NCBI GenBank assembly: GCA_050945755.1
Contig: JBMNTN010000015.1
Location: 1 to 39,668, forward strand
Length of the DNA stretch: 39,668 nt
Direction of reading: 5' to 3'
Source: JAQVXR01 sp050945755
GTDB lineage: Bacteria; Bacillota; Dehalobacteriia; Dehalobacteriales; Dehalobacteriaceae
How positions within the stretch are numbered: the first letter of the stretch is position 1; each line of letters begins with the position of its first letter. The notes under the pieces were generated by a model. That model worked only from the letters and a program-made list of their open reading frames with translations. It was not told the origin of the DNA and searched no databases. A program made the translations under genes and the position numbers. Of the stretch, positions 1 to 7,956 are shown one piece after another.

Positions 1-1
1 T

Positions 2-316
2 CTGACCAGAGAAATCAGAGAAGCATCCGCTATTGCCGTGGCAGATGAAGATTATATTGAATTAAATGTTCCCAACAGTACTTTTTCTCAGGTGGTTTCG
101 GTGGCCTACCGGTATGATGGGGCAGAGCAGGAGTTGGAACGGAAGGGCCCAGATGATTCTTCTTTTCAACCTGTGGCAAAGAGAATTAAGGATATAAATT
201 TTACTTATTTGGGGAGCCCATATAAAGCTGTAGAAATTTGTTTGGTGGGAGTCAGAAAGGATGGGCAGGAAGTGGTCATGCACTCAAAGGTGACAGTGCG
301 ATCTTTAAGCAGGTAA
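2..316 (+). CDS. C-terminal part of a pilin-like protein (5' end outside the window)
   Basis: The reading frame is open from the first bases of the window without a stop, so the GTG at 38 is probably an internal codon and the gene begins upstream. The visible 104 residues run LTREIREAS...VRSLSR and hold a short beta-rich segment. This resembles the C-terminal half of a minor pilin (PilW/PilJ-like) or other prepilin-type protein, but the diagnostic N-terminal methylation motif lies outside the window, so that is inference. It ends just before a PilX-like gene with which it is almost contiguous, and PilM, PilN and PilO follow, so a role in the type IV pilus is the simplest reading. No catalytic residues are visible. 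Confidence 0.6.
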   Translation: MTREIREASAIAVADEDYIELNVPNSTFSQVVSVAYRYDGAEQELERKGPDDSSFQPVAKRIKDINFTYLGSPYKAVEICLVGVRKDGQEVVMHSKVTVRSLSR

Positions 317-326
317 GGTGAAAGTG

Positions 327-1511
327 ATGAATGAAAAAGGATCCACCGTGGTGCTAGTGACATTTGCCATGATGATTGTTTTTCTTCTCGGTACCGCCCT
401 GGTTAATACGTCACGGGTGGAATTTCTCACTTCCCAAAATTATGCCGACGAGGTGAAAGCCTATTATATTGCTGAAGCAGGCATGGAAAAAGCACTTGCT
501 ATGCTGCGCATGGACCAATCCCTGTTAAAGGAAATTGTGAGCATGAACGTGGGAAGTTCCAAGATATTGCCGGTTGGGGAGGATTTTGGGGAAGGCAGTT
601 TTCGTGAAGTGCCGGTCAAAGTAACTGAGAAAAGCGATTCTTTCTGCACAATAGAACTTGAATCTGTGGGAAATTTAAAGAGGGCGGAGAGAAAAGTACT
701 GGTGCAGGCGAAGATTTTTTATGATAATATCCTCTTTTTTGAAGAGGGAATCAGCATTGGTTCCGTCGCCGGTAAAAAAGGAACGATAACGGGGAGCGAG
801 GATATTATGGCTGACTTTACTTTCCGGGACAAAGTTGTGATCAAAACTTGTACGATTGAGGGTAATGTCAAGGGTTATGATGTTGTGGTAGAAAATTCTG
901 CCCGGGTTAAAGGGAATGTGGAATATGTTAATTCAATTTCCGGAGAAGCCAATATTACAGGGACGGTCACTCAAATAGACAGTATCGACATTGACCCCTT
1001 ACCGGTGATTCCCTCGGAGAAGTACCTAGCGGTCGCTCGGGAATTGGAAGAGGTACCAGGCAGTAAAGTTTTTCCGGGTGGATATTCGGGTGTTTTTGAC
1101 CTTACCGGTAAAGAATCGGGAATTTACTTTATCGATGGCCCCCTCACAGTAGAAGGGACATATACCGGAAAGATCACGGTGGTGGCTACCGGCAACCTCA
1201 CCATCGGTGGCGGTGGAATCAGGACTTTAGACCGGACGAAAAATGTCCTGACGCTGGTATCCTATAGTAATATTTTAGTGGGAAACAGTTACGTAGAGGG
1301 ATTGCTTTATGTGACACCGGAAAATGGTGCGGAGGGAAGGCTGTACCTTAGCGGCAGCGGCACAATGATTGGTGCCGCCATCGCCGATGTTTTGGATATT
1401 AACGGTAATGTCCAACTGCAATTTGATGCCGGTTTAGCGGCTCAGTCCGCGCCGGGTGTTCCGGCGGAAATTCAGATTAACTACTGGAGGGAAAGTCGCG
1501 ATATTTTCTAA
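327..1511 (+). CDS. PilX-like pilus assembly protein
   Basis: 394 residues. The N-terminus is short and polar (MNEKGS), followed by a hydrophobic helix (VVLVTFAMMIVFLLGTALVN) and then an EF...YADEVKAYYIAEAGMEKAL segment, which is the layout of PilX N-terminal domain proteins in Firmicute type IV pilus loci. The rest is beta-rich with many Gly, Thr and Val residues, resembling a polymer-forming or right-handed beta-helix fold (repeated G-x-V/I patterns at about residues 150-350). It probably sits in the membrane with its bulk outside and acts as a minor pilin or assembly factor. I prefer ATG 327, spaced 8 bases after AAGG at 315-318; GTG 318 and GTG 324 are in-frame alternatives. It lies 10 bases after the pilin-like gene and 19 bases before pilM. 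Confidence 0.7.
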   Translation: MNEKGSTVVLVTFAMMIVFLLGTALVNTSRVEFLTSQNYADEVKAYYIAEAGMEKALAMLRMDQSLLKEIVSMNVGSSKILPVGEDFGEGSFREVPVKVTEKSDSFCTIELESVGNLKRAERKVLVQAKIFYDNILFFEEGISIGSVAGKKGTITGSEDIMADFTFRDKVVIKTCTIEGNVKGYDVVVENSARVKGNVEYVNSISGEANITGTVTQIDSIDIDPLPVIPSEKYLAVARELEEVPGSKVFPGGYSGVFDLTGKESGIYFIDGPLTVEGTYTGKITVVATGNLTIGGGGIRTLDRTKNVLTLVSYSNILVGNSYVEGLLYVTPENGAEGRLYLSGSGTMIGAAIADVLDINGNVQLQFDAGLAAQSAPGVPAEIQINYWRESRDIF

Positions 1512-1530
1512 AAACGGGAAGGGTAAAAAA

Positions 1531-2643
1531 ATGGGGAAAAAAATACTTTCCATGAAGAAAAATTACATAGGGGTAGACATAGGTGCTCGTAACATTAAGA
1601 TGATTGAAATAAAGCCGGGCACACCCCGAAAAATTTTAGCCGTGAGCAGTCTGCCTACTCCTTTGGAAGCGGTGGAGGGGGAGACAATTGTCAACAGCAG
1701 TGCTTTAAGCAATGCATTACGCAGAGGGTGGCAACAGCTGGGTACCACAACCCAAGAAGCGGTTACCACAGTCTCTGGGAAAAATATTATTACCCGTTAT
1801 ATTAGACTTCCTAAAATGAGTCCGAAAGAAGTGGCATCAACTTTGAAATGGGAAGTGGATAAGTACATTCCTGTTACTGAGGAAAAAGAAATGATTGTGG
1901 AGCATCAGGTTTTAGGGGAACTGAGGGAAAACGGCGCTGCCCAGCTTAATATATTGTTGGCGGCTGTACCCCGGAAATTAATTTATGCCCTGTATGAAGC
2001 ATTTCAACAGGCCGGCTTGACATTAACAGCGGTGGAAATTGCCCCTCTTTCCTTGTGGCGCAGCCTGGGAACCCATGTCGGTGCTGTTACTAGTCAAGTA
2101 GTACCGCAGGAAGAAGCCTTTTTCGTCCTGGACATCGGGGCAAAGGGATCAAGTTTTGCCGCTTTCCAGGGGGAGAATCTGAAATTTTCCCGTGACATTC
2201 CCATTGGCGGCGATGTGATAACAGAATCTATTGCTGCCGCGGTGGGATTGGAATTTGCTGCTGCTCAGGAGATCAAAGAAAAAGAAGGGGGGCTTTTTGC
2301 CCCGGATTTGTTGAACAGCCTTCCGGAAGAAAAAGTCCGGCTGGACAGATATATTAGAAAAGGGATGATGCCTCTCCTGGGGGAAATCCATCGTTCCGTT
2401 AATTTTTACTGTAGCCAGTTTGAATCCAGTCAACCTCAGGCACTGGTGTTATCCGGGGGAACGGCAAAGCTGCCGGGAATTAGGGATTTCCTTGCCCAGC
2501 AACTAGAATTAACCGTTGCCTTGGGGCTGCAGGATTTTCCCTTAACGGAGCAGTATCAAAAATTCCGTTTTGGAGAGTCAAATTGTCTTGACCCTGCTTT
2601 TGCCGTAGCCGCAGGACTTTCTTTAAGAGGGGTGGAAGCATGA
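1531..2643 (+). CDS. pilM: Type IV pilus assembly protein PilM
   Basis: 370 residues, close to the usual PilM length of about 350. PilM is an actin-like cytoplasmic ATPase-fold protein that binds the N-terminus of PilN and links the inner-membrane alignment complex to the pilus motor. The first domain begins NYIGVDIGARNIKMIEI, the phosphate-1 motif of the FtsA/PilM fold. A second motif FFVLDIGAKGSSFAAF lies near residue 200, and LVLSGGTAKLPGIRDFL near residue 310 is the adenosine motif. The frame is open upstream to 1456, but ATG 1531 has a GGGAAGGG Shine-Dalgarno site at 1516-1523 and gives the family N-terminus. The stop overlaps the pilN start (ATGA at 2640-2643), so translation is coupled. 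Confidence 0.93.
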   Translation: MGKKILSMKKNYIGVDIGARNIKMIEIKPGTPRKILAVSSLPTPLEAVEGETIVNSSALSNALRRGWQQLGTTTQEAVTTVSGKNIITRYIRLPKMSPKEVASTLKWEVDKYIPVTEEKEMIVEHQVLGELRENGAAQLNILLAAVPRKLIYALYEAFQQAGLTLTAVEIAPLSLWRSLGTHVGAVTSQVVPQEEAFFVLDIGAKGSSFAAFQGENLKFSRDIPIGGDVITESIAAAVGLEFAAAQEIKEKEGGLFAPDLLNSLPEEKVRLDRYIRKGMMPLLGEIHRSVNFYCSQFESSQPQALVLSGGTAKLPGIRDFLAQQLELTVALGLQDFPLTEQYQKFRFGESNCLDPAFAVAAGLSLRGVEA

Positions 2644-3215
2644 GTAAAAGCATGAGTAAAAGCATGAGTAAAAGCATTAATCTCCTGCCGGCCGAACTGC
2701 GCCAAAGTGCGCGGACAGAAGTACGAGGTTCCTTAAAACGGATTATCGTCATGATTGTGGCGTTGGGAACGGTCCTATTTTACGCAGGCTTTTCCGTCTG
2801 GACATTTTACCTGGGAAAGGCATTGGAAGATACGAGAACCCAGATGGATGAAATTAGACCGCGTCTTGTCCAAGTTAACAAGATCAAAGAAGAAAATCAG
2901 AACTTGAAGGCGGAAATCGCCGAGTTGGAAAAAGTCAGTCAGGACAGAATGAGCTGGGCCTCTGTTCTTCAGGATATAAATAGGCACCTGCCCCAGGAGA
3001 TGTGGATCACTCATATGGCTACGGAAAAGGAAGAGAGAATCCGCGTTAAGGGTATTGCCATGAATATGGCAGAGGTGGGGGTATTTCTCTACCAGCTTAA
3101 TCATCTGCCTTATTTCTCAGAGTTTCTTTTGGAGAAAGCTACGGAAATCAAGATGGGTGATATCTCCTGTACGGAATTTTCCCTTTTGGGTACTCTGAGC
3201 AAAGGGGGCGATTAA
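2640..3215 (+). CDS. pilN: Type IV pilus assembly protein PilN
   Basis: 191 residues. After a triplicated MSKS, the segment INLLPAELRQ is the conserved PilN motif that docks into PilM. One transmembrane helix follows (about residues 37-62), then a coiled coil (about 65-100) and a small ferredoxin-like periplasmic domain. The protein bridges cytoplasmic PilM and membrane PilO. The 12-base unit coding MSKS is present three times in tandem at 2640-2675, so three in-frame ATG codons are available. Only the first has a proper Shine-Dalgarno site (AGAGGGGTGG at 2626-2635), and it overlaps the pilM stop. Confidence 0.9.
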   Translation: MSKSMSKSMSKSINLLPAELRQSARTEVRGSLKRIIVMIVALGTVLFYAGFSVWTFYLGKALEDTRTQMDEIRPRLVQVNKIKEENQNLKAEIAELEKVSQDRMSWASVLQDINRHLPQEMWITHMATEKEERIRVKGIAMNMAEVGVFLYQLNHLPYFSEFLLEKATEIKMGDISCTEFSLLGTLSKGGD

Positions 3216-3216
3216 G

Positions 3217-4059
3217 GTGTTGGAAAAGTTGTCTAAAAGAGAAAAAAATTTAGTGTTTCTTTTAATCGGCGTGGCCCTTGCCGCTTTGTTATATACAGTC
3301 ATTATTGAACATCAGCTTCCTTATTATCGAAACGCTAAAGAGAATCTGGAATTGGAAAGACGGGCTTTAGATGAAGGGATGGAAAGTCTCAGGGGAGCAA
3401 AAGACATAGAGGAAAAAAACAAAGAGTTGGTAAATAAGCTGGCAGAGGTCCAGCAGTCTTTTAATAAAGAAGTGCAAAGCGGCATTAATTATTATTTTAT
3501 CGGTAAGCATGCCATTGATCAACATGTGATTGTCACAGAGGTGGCACCCCTCCCTTTAGGAGGGGGAAACAATTATATTACATTGCCTCTGAATGTGAAA
3601 GTAAGGGGGCTCTATGAAAATGTGCTTAAGTATATCCAACTGGTAGAGCAGGATATGCCCAATACATCAGAATTACGCAGCCTGGAAATGAAGCCGGTGG
3701 AAGGCGGGGAAAACATGAAGGGAGATCTTCCTTTGATTGAAGCCGGTTTTAATATAGTTACCTATGTGACAAAATCTCCTCAATCACTGCAGCTGGCTCA
3801 GCAATTTCCTTTGGGCAGGTTCGACATTTTTGCACCGCTGGTCGATCTGCCTGACCCTAAAGTGTTGCCGCAAGAGGAAGAAAGCAATTCAGTAATAGTC
3901 CCGCCGGAGGCGGCTGACGCTGAAGAAAACCCATCGGTAAGTCCACCTGCTGATCATGATGTTCCTCAGACTGCCTTCCCCTTGAGAACTTATACCAATG
4001 AAAAGGAACCTTACCGGTTTCCCCAAAGACTGGACAGAGAAAAAGAAGGAGGGATGTGA
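3217..4059 (+). CDS. pilO: Type IV pilus assembly protein PilO-like
   Basis: 280 residues, starting at GTG 3217 one base after the pilN stop. An N-terminal KREKNLVFLLIGVALAALLYTVI helix is followed by a long coiled coil (about residues 35-85), then a ferredoxin-like domain (about 90-190). This is the PilO/GspM layout. The C-terminal 80 residues are rich in Pro and Glu and look disordered, making the protein longer than a typical PilO of about 200 residues. PilO partners PilN in the inner-membrane alignment subcomplex. Family assignment rests mainly on gene order and topology, because PilO sequences are poorly conserved. Confidence 0.82.
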   Translation: MLEKLSKREKNLVFLLIGVALAALLYTVIIEHQLPYYRNAKENLELERRALDEGMESLRGAKDIEEKNKELVNKLAEVQQSFNKEVQSGINYYFIGKHAIDQHVIVTEVAPLPLGGGNNYITLPLNVKVRGLYENVLKYIQLVEQDMPNTSELRSLEMKPVEGGENMKGDLPLIEAGFNIVTYVTKSPQSLQLAQQFPLGRFDIFAPLVDLPDPKVLPQEEESNSVIVPPEAADAEENPSVSPPADHDVPQTAFPLRTYTNEKEPYRFPQRLDREKEGGM

Positions 4060-4060
4060 C

Positions 4061-4819
4061 TTGAGCAGAATTATTGGCCGTGCCGCGCTCCTTGCTGTGT
4101 TGTTGATTGTGATTGGGAGTTTTTCTGCTGATGGTGCGGGAGAATCCCTGATAAAAAAAATAATTACTTTCAGTCAGGATATTAAGCTGTATATTGACAA
4201 TCGCCAGGTGTCGGGAGAGATACCTTTAGCTTTGACGGAACAGGGTAAAGTGATGGTCCCGGCTCGAGAAGTTTTTCAGGCTCTGGGGATGAATGTTGTC
4301 TGGGATGGGAAAAATCAGGCCATTCATGCTTACAGTAAAGCAGGCAGTGTGACTCCGGCAAAGCCGTCTGATCGTAAAGATGAGTTTTCCTGGCTGGAGG
4401 ATATGACGGTGATTAGAAATGTAGGACCGTTTTTTCGTCAACAGGGGCAAAAATTTATGCTCGCTGCCGGAGGACATCAACATGGCATTGCCGTTGCACT
4501 GGGAGAAAATAAAGAAGCTGAGGTTACGGTGCGCACCGACGCCAATTATCGCGGAATTGAAGGTTGGCTGGGCGTAGAAGACGAAACGATGAACTCCAGC
4601 GGCGCCTATGTCCTGACTATCTATGCCGATGGAAATAAAATTTATGAAAGCAAACCGGTGTTGCCTGCTACCTATCCTCATTATGTCAGCTCCAATTGGA
4701 CCGGAATTACCAGTGCATTAACAGTTAAATTTAACGTGAAGTGGATTGACAGCGGTTGTGTCGGTGATTACAAAGGGTTGACAGCTGTGCTCGCCGATTT
4801 TAAACTGATCAAAAAATAG
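4061..4819 (+). CDS. Exported stalk-domain protein (copper amine oxidase N-terminal-like) with an NPCBM-like C-terminal domain
   Basis: 252 residues from TTG 4061, which follows an AAGAAGGAGGG Shine-Dalgarno site at 4043-4053; an open frame back to 3998 only overlaps pilO. Residues 1-28 form a signal peptide or membrane anchor (AALLAVLLIVIGSFSADGAG). Residues 40-85 (IKLYIDNRQV...MVPAREVFQALGMNVVWD) match the Cu_amine_oxidN1 'stalk' domain found on many clostridial surface proteins. The last 120 residues (...YRGIEGWLGVEDETMNSSGAYVL...) resemble an NPCBM/NEW2-type beta-sandwich, usually carbohydrate-related; this second assignment is tentative. It is the last gene of the pilus operon and may be an extracellular accessory or cell-wall-binding component. 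Confidence 0.72.
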   Translation: MSRIIGRAALLAVLLIVIGSFSADGAGESLIKKIITFSQDIKLYIDNRQVSGEIPLALTEQGKVMVPAREVFQALGMNVVWDGKNQAIHAYSKAGSVTPAKPSDRKDEFSWLEDMTVIRNVGPFFRQQGQKFMLAAGGHQHGIAVALGENKEAEVTVRTDANYRGIEGWLGVEDETMNSSGAYVLTIYADGNKIYESKPVLPATYPHYVSSNWTGITSALTVKFNVKWIDSGCVGDYKGLTAVLADFKLIKK

Positions 4820-4903
4820 TTGATTCGGGTGCCTGACACCTGCTGTCAACTTATTGTTATAGAGTTATTAAACGCAAATAAAAGTGATTGTACACCGGAG
4901 ACA

Positions 4904-4912
4904 TGGTATAAT
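4904..4912 (+). promoter_or_regulatory. Extended -10 promoter for trkH
   Basis: TGGTATAAT gives a perfect -10 hexamer at 4907-4912 with an upstream TGn extension. No good -35 is present at 17 bases, as expected for an extended -10 promoter. It lies 42 bases before the trkH start and in the gap after the pilus operon. AGGAGGA at 4941-4947 is the trkH ribosome-binding site. Confidence 0.6.
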
Positions 4913-4953
4913 AACGCCTGAAGATTCCTTTTTTAACCTAAGGAGGAAATGTT

Positions 4954-6402
4954 GTGCGGCTCAGGCTTGTATTCAGCAGTATTGGAAGGCTTTTATTAAT
5001 TATTGGGGGGAGTATGGTTTTCCCCCTTTTGTGGTCTATATATTATCATGAACCGGATGTTTTTCCGATACTTTATGCCATGTTGATCACACTTACCGTC
5101 GGAGGAATTCTCAGTTTTTTATTAAAATCAAAGGAAACGGTTCGGCAAAGGGAAGGTTTTGCTATCGTAACTTTAGGATGGGTGTTTGCTTCCATCTTTG
5201 GCGCCCTTCCTTATATGTTCTCCGGGACATTTACTTCTTTTACCAATGCTTTTTTTGAAACCATGTCCGGGTTTACAACTACCGGAGCCAGTGCCCTCCC
5301 TAATATCGAAGTGTTATCCCATGGCATTATGTTCTGGCGCGCGATGACCCATTGGTTGGGCGGCATGGGGATTATGGTGCTGTTTATTGCTATCCTCTCC
5401 CAAATTGGGGGAGGGGGTATGCAAATGTTCAAAGCGGAAGTTCCCGGTGGTCGGCTTACAGAAAAAATTAAGCCCCGGATGCAGGAAAGCGCGAAAATTC
5501 TTTGGGCGACATATGTAATTTTATCTTTGGTGCTGGTAATTCTTCTTTTAATAGGCGGTATGAGTTTCTTTGATGCCTTATGCCATTCTTTTGGGACGAT
5601 GGCAACAGGAGGCTTTTCCACCAGAAGCCAAAATATCGGATACTATGACAGTGCCTATATTGAATGGGTATTAATTATTTTTATGTTTGCTGCCGGAACC
5701 AATTTGGCATTGTACTACCGGGCGATCACGAAAAGGACAAATAGTTTTTGGCACAGTGAAGAGTTCAGATTATATTTCTTCATCATCCTTGGCAGCACAT
5801 GCTTAATTTTTCTCAATCTGCTGCTGAATAAGCCGGGTGGTTTAGGGGAAAACTTTCGGTCTGCGGCTTTTCAAGCGGTTTCTATGGTTACCACCACCGG
5901 ATTTGCCAGCGCTGACTTTAATCAATGGCCGGCCTTTTCCAGAATCATGTTAATGCTCTTAATGTTTGTCGGCGGTTGTTCCGGGTCTACCGGAGGATCA
6001 ATTAAAGTTGGCCGGCTGCTTATTCTTTTTAAGCATACTACTGTGGAGATATTTAGACTGGTTCATCCCCGCAGTGTGAGATATTTGAAAATAGGCAATA
6101 AAAATATCCAAGATTCTGTCGTGATTAATGTCATGCAATTTTTCTTTTTGTATATCATGATTTTTTTTGTGGGAACCGCCATCATGGGCGCATTAGGTTT
6201 GGATATTATTGAAGCGATGACATCTGTGATTGCTTCCTTATGCAATGTAGGATTTGGCTTGGGAGGTGTAGGGCCTACCGGCAGTTTTGCTTTTATCCCG
6301 GCAGCCGGAAAATGGGTATTAAGTTTCCTGATGTTATTGGGGCGATTAGAAATATACACGGTGCTGGTTTTATTTTTGCCTGAGGTTTGGAAGAAATCAT
6401 AA
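4954..6402 (+). CDS. trkH: TrkH-family potassium uptake channel subunit
   Basis: 482 residues and strongly hydrophobic, with about ten transmembrane segments built from four MPM (helix-pore-helix) repeats. The four pore/filter segments are visible: TTTGASAL near residue 108, GTMATGGFSTR near 213, TTTGFASADF near 312 and CNVGFGLGGVGP near 430, each centred on the filter glycine. The family forms the K+ channel part of Trk/Ktr transporters in the cytoplasmic membrane and needs a TrkA/KtrA RCK ring for gating. A TrkA is encoded separately at about 30.8 kb. The start is GTG 4954 after AGGAGGA. It appears monocistronic, with its own extended -10 promoter and a riboswitch unit after it. Confidence 0.93.
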   Translation: MRLRLVFSSIGRLLLIIGGSMVFPLLWSIYYHEPDVFPILYAMLITLTVGGILSFLLKSKETVRQREGFAIVTLGWVFASIFGALPYMFSGTFTSFTNAFFETMSGFTTTGASALPNIEVLSHGIMFWRAMTHWLGGMGIMVLFIAILSQIGGGGMQMFKAEVPGGRLTEKIKPRMQESAKILWATYVILSLVLVILLLIGGMSFFDALCHSFGTMATGGFSTRSQNIGYYDSAYIEWVLIIFMFAAGTNLALYYRAITKRTNSFWHSEEFRLYFFIILGSTCLIFLNLLLNKPGGLGENFRSAAFQAVSMVTTTGFASADFNQWPAFSRIMLMLLMFVGGCSGSTGGSIKVGRLLILFKHTTVEIFRLVHPRSVRYLKIGNKNIQDSVVINVMQFFFLYIMIFFVGTAIMGALGLDIIEAMTSVIASLCNVGFGLGGVGPTGSFAFIPAAGKWVLSFLMLLGRLEIYTVLVLFLPEVWKKS

Positions 6403-6470
6403 TTTTTTTTTCAACCCTCAAGAAATAATTATTTATGCCGAATATATAAGCGTAGACAACATAACCTGTT

Positions 6471-6556
6471 CGATAAAGGCAAACCCGGCGTAAGCCGGGG
6501 ACGCAAAGCCACGGGCCTTAAATTCATGTTTAAGGAAGCCGGGTTACCGAAGAGTG
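6471..6556 (+). ncRNA. Cyclic-di-GMP-I (GEMM-I) riboswitch aptamer
   Basis: The segment carries the hallmarks of the class-I c-di-GMP aptamer: AAAGGCAAACC at 6475-6485, a GNRA-like hairpin (CCGGCGTAAGCCGG), GGACGCAAAGCCACGGGCC at 6498-6516, a variable hairpin closed by CCTTAAA/TTTAAGG, and GCCGGGTTACCGA at 6538-6550. It sits upstream of a Rho-independent terminator and of small genes starting at 6731, so it probably controls their transcription in response to c-di-GMP. AGAGTGG at 6551-6557 could pair with the left arm of the terminator (CCAACTCT at 6577-6584), which suggests an antiterminator. Confidence 0.93.
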
Positions 6557-6578
6557 GGGGTGTTATTTATGCTGCACC

Positions 6579-6617
6579 AACTCTGTTTGGAAACCAGACA
6601 GAGTTTTTTGTTTTTTA
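6579..6617 (+). terminator. Intrinsic terminator of the c-di-GMP riboswitch
   Basis: CTCTGTTTGG (6581-6590), an AAA loop, and CCAGACAGAG (6594-6603) form a 10-bp stem with one G-T pair, extended by A-T pairs and followed by TTTTTTGTTTTTT. It lies about 25 bases after the aptamer, the usual position for the expression platform. Confidence 0.88.
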
Positions 6618-6730
6618 GAGGAAATGATAAATTCTTGGGTGCAAATTAATGACAGCATCTGATATACCAATTTTCATTAAAAAGTATGATCATCGTTTCC
6701 GAAACAAATAAAGGAGGTTTACTACTAATC

Positions 6731-7087
6731 ATGAAGGGGTTTAACAAACTATTTCTCGTCCTGCTTGCCTTATTTCTTGTGATTGTTTTACCTGTTTTCG
6801 ATCCGGTAGGTGAAGAAAGCAAGGGTAAAGCGGAGGCGGAAAACCCATGGACTCTCCAGGAGAGTGAATTAATTGAGGAGCAGAAGGCTATTGCTGCTGC
6901 ACTGGGAGAAGCAAAATGGCGTTTGGCACAACTGGAAGAAGAATATGAAGCAGCCCTTTTATCAGGGGACTCTGATGAAATCGGTTGTCTTTTGGATCAG
7001 ATAGCGACAGAAAAGTCTAATATCTCCATGATGGAGAGAGAAATGAAAAATATGATGAAAAAAATGAATCAGGGCGTCGTAATTTAA
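6731..7087 (+). CDS. Small exported or membrane-anchored coiled-coil protein under c-di-GMP control
   Basis: 118 residues from ATG 6731, preceded by AAAGGAGGT at 6710-6718 with a slightly long spacing; the frame is open to ATG 6686, which has no ribosome-binding site. Residues 5-22 (NKLFLVLLALFLVIVLPV) form a signal peptide or membrane anchor. The rest is charged and helical, with a predicted coiled coil (about 45-115) rich in Glu, Lys and Met. I do not recognise a family. It is the first gene after the c-di-GMP riboswitch, so its product is likely part of a motile-to-sessile or surface response. With one helix and an outward coiled coil it could be a small envelope or adhesion accessory factor, but this is inference. 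Confidence 0.6.
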   Translation: MKGFNKLFLVLLALFLVIVLPVFDPVGEESKGKAEAENPWTLQESELIEEQKAIAAALGEAKWRLAQLEEEYEAALLSGDSDEIGCLLDQIATEKSNISMMEREMKNMMKKMNQGVVI

Positions 7088-7147
7088 CATGATTTTTTCC
7101 TCTCGTCATATACCTTAATTAGAAGGTATCTGTTGGGAGGGAGATCC

Positions 7148-7591
7148 TTGTACTGTTTTACTTATGCCCATAACATTAATTGCATTTTTAATGAACTGCT
7201 CTTGTGGAGTGAAATCTCCAGTGAACATCCTGTTTTTATCACGACGGTGGCCGACCTGACAAACAAAAATTTAAGCGCAGAGATTCGAGCTAAGCTGAGA
7301 GATGTGACAGAAATGTTTTCCAATTTTAGGGATAGGGTAGAATCTGCACGGCAGGATATATATTACAGTCCCTATTATTATTACAGCCATGTGCAAAGTA
7401 TCAGGGAATTGATAGAAGAATTTCTGCGTCATGACAGTTTCTTTTTAGCGGTTTTGCCGGAAGTAAAAGAGTATGGGAAAGAAGATAGGGTTTGGCAGGA
7501 ATTATTGGAGCATATTACAAAAGAGCAGCAGTTTATGTATGAACTATTTCAGAATTTAAGGGGTCAGCTGGGTATGTTTCCCCGTACCTGA
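7148..7591 (+). CDS. Helical-bundle protein, possibly DUF2935-like
   Basis: 147 residues from TTG 7148, with GGAGG at 7136-7140 seven bases upstream; the frame is open to TTG 7133, which has no site of its own. The sequence is almost entirely helical. The segment FNELLLWSEISSEHPVFI resembles the start of a DUF2935 domain (x-E-x-x-FW-x-x-I-x-x-EH-x-x-FI), and further helices carry conserved-looking Glu and His. DUF2935 proteins have two such bundles and this has about one, so the match is tentative. It has no signal peptide. It lies between the c-di-GMP-controlled gene and a DUF1657 gene on the same strand with no terminator between them, so it may be co-transcribed. Confidence 0.55.
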   Translation: MYCFTYAHNINCIFNELLLWSEISSEHPVFITTVADLTNKNLSAEIRAKLRDVTEMFSNFRDRVESARQDIYYSPYYYYSHVQSIRELIEEFLRHDSFFLAVLPEVKEYGKEDRVWQELLEHITKEQQFMYELFQNLRGQLGMFPRT

Positions 7592-7676
7592 CCAAGGACA
7601 ATCTAAAATTTATCACATACTATGAAGCTGCTGGGGAAAAACTGAAAAAAGCTCAATCTGGAGGAGGTGACAACCA

Positions 7677-7880
7677 GTGACGGTCGGTGACCAGATGGAA
7701 CAGGCCATTGCCAGTATTCAGAGCGCTTCAGCCAATATGAAGCAGTTTGCCCAGCAGACAATGGATAAACAGGCGCAGCAGACATTCCAGCAGCTTTCCC
7801 AGACTATGGATGATGCTCTTACCACTTTGAAAGGGAGACAGCAATATATCCAGGAACAGGAACCCCAGTACAAGCAATAA
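7677..7880 (+). CDS. DUF1657 domain protein
   Basis: 67 residues from GTG 7677 with a very strong GGAGGAGGTGA site at 7660-7670. The sequence starts MTVGDQMEQAIASIQSA and ends QQYIQEQEPQYKQ; this start and the EEPQYK-like ending are characteristic of the DUF1657 family. The family is small, helical and found in spore-forming Firmicutes, often beside spoVA-type genes, but its function is unknown. No spoVA gene is nearby here. It is followed directly by a strong terminator and is the last gene of the c-di-GMP-controlled group. Confidence 0.85.
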   Translation: MTVGDQMEQAIASIQSASANMKQFAQQTMDKQAQQTFQQLSQTMDDALTTLKGRQQYIQEQEPQYKQ

Positions 7881-7894
7881 CCGGGGTTATTTAT

Positions 7895-7931
7895 AAAGAG
7901 ACAACCTGAAGAATTTAGGGTTGTCTCTTTA
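7895..7931. terminator. Bidirectional terminator
   Basis: AAAGAGACAACC (7895-7906) and GGTTGTCTCTTT (7919-7930) form a perfect 12-bp stem with a 12-base loop, with T-rich ends on both strands. It separates the converging DUF1657 gene and the minus-strand beta-propeller gene. Confidence 0.88.
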
Positions 7932-7956
7932 TTCCTCCGGATAAGCAGTTATCCTT

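Noticed and set aside
38..316. Complete small gene starting at GTG 38
   Set aside because: The frame is open to the window edge and the GTG has no ribosome-binding site, so it is the tail of a larger gene.
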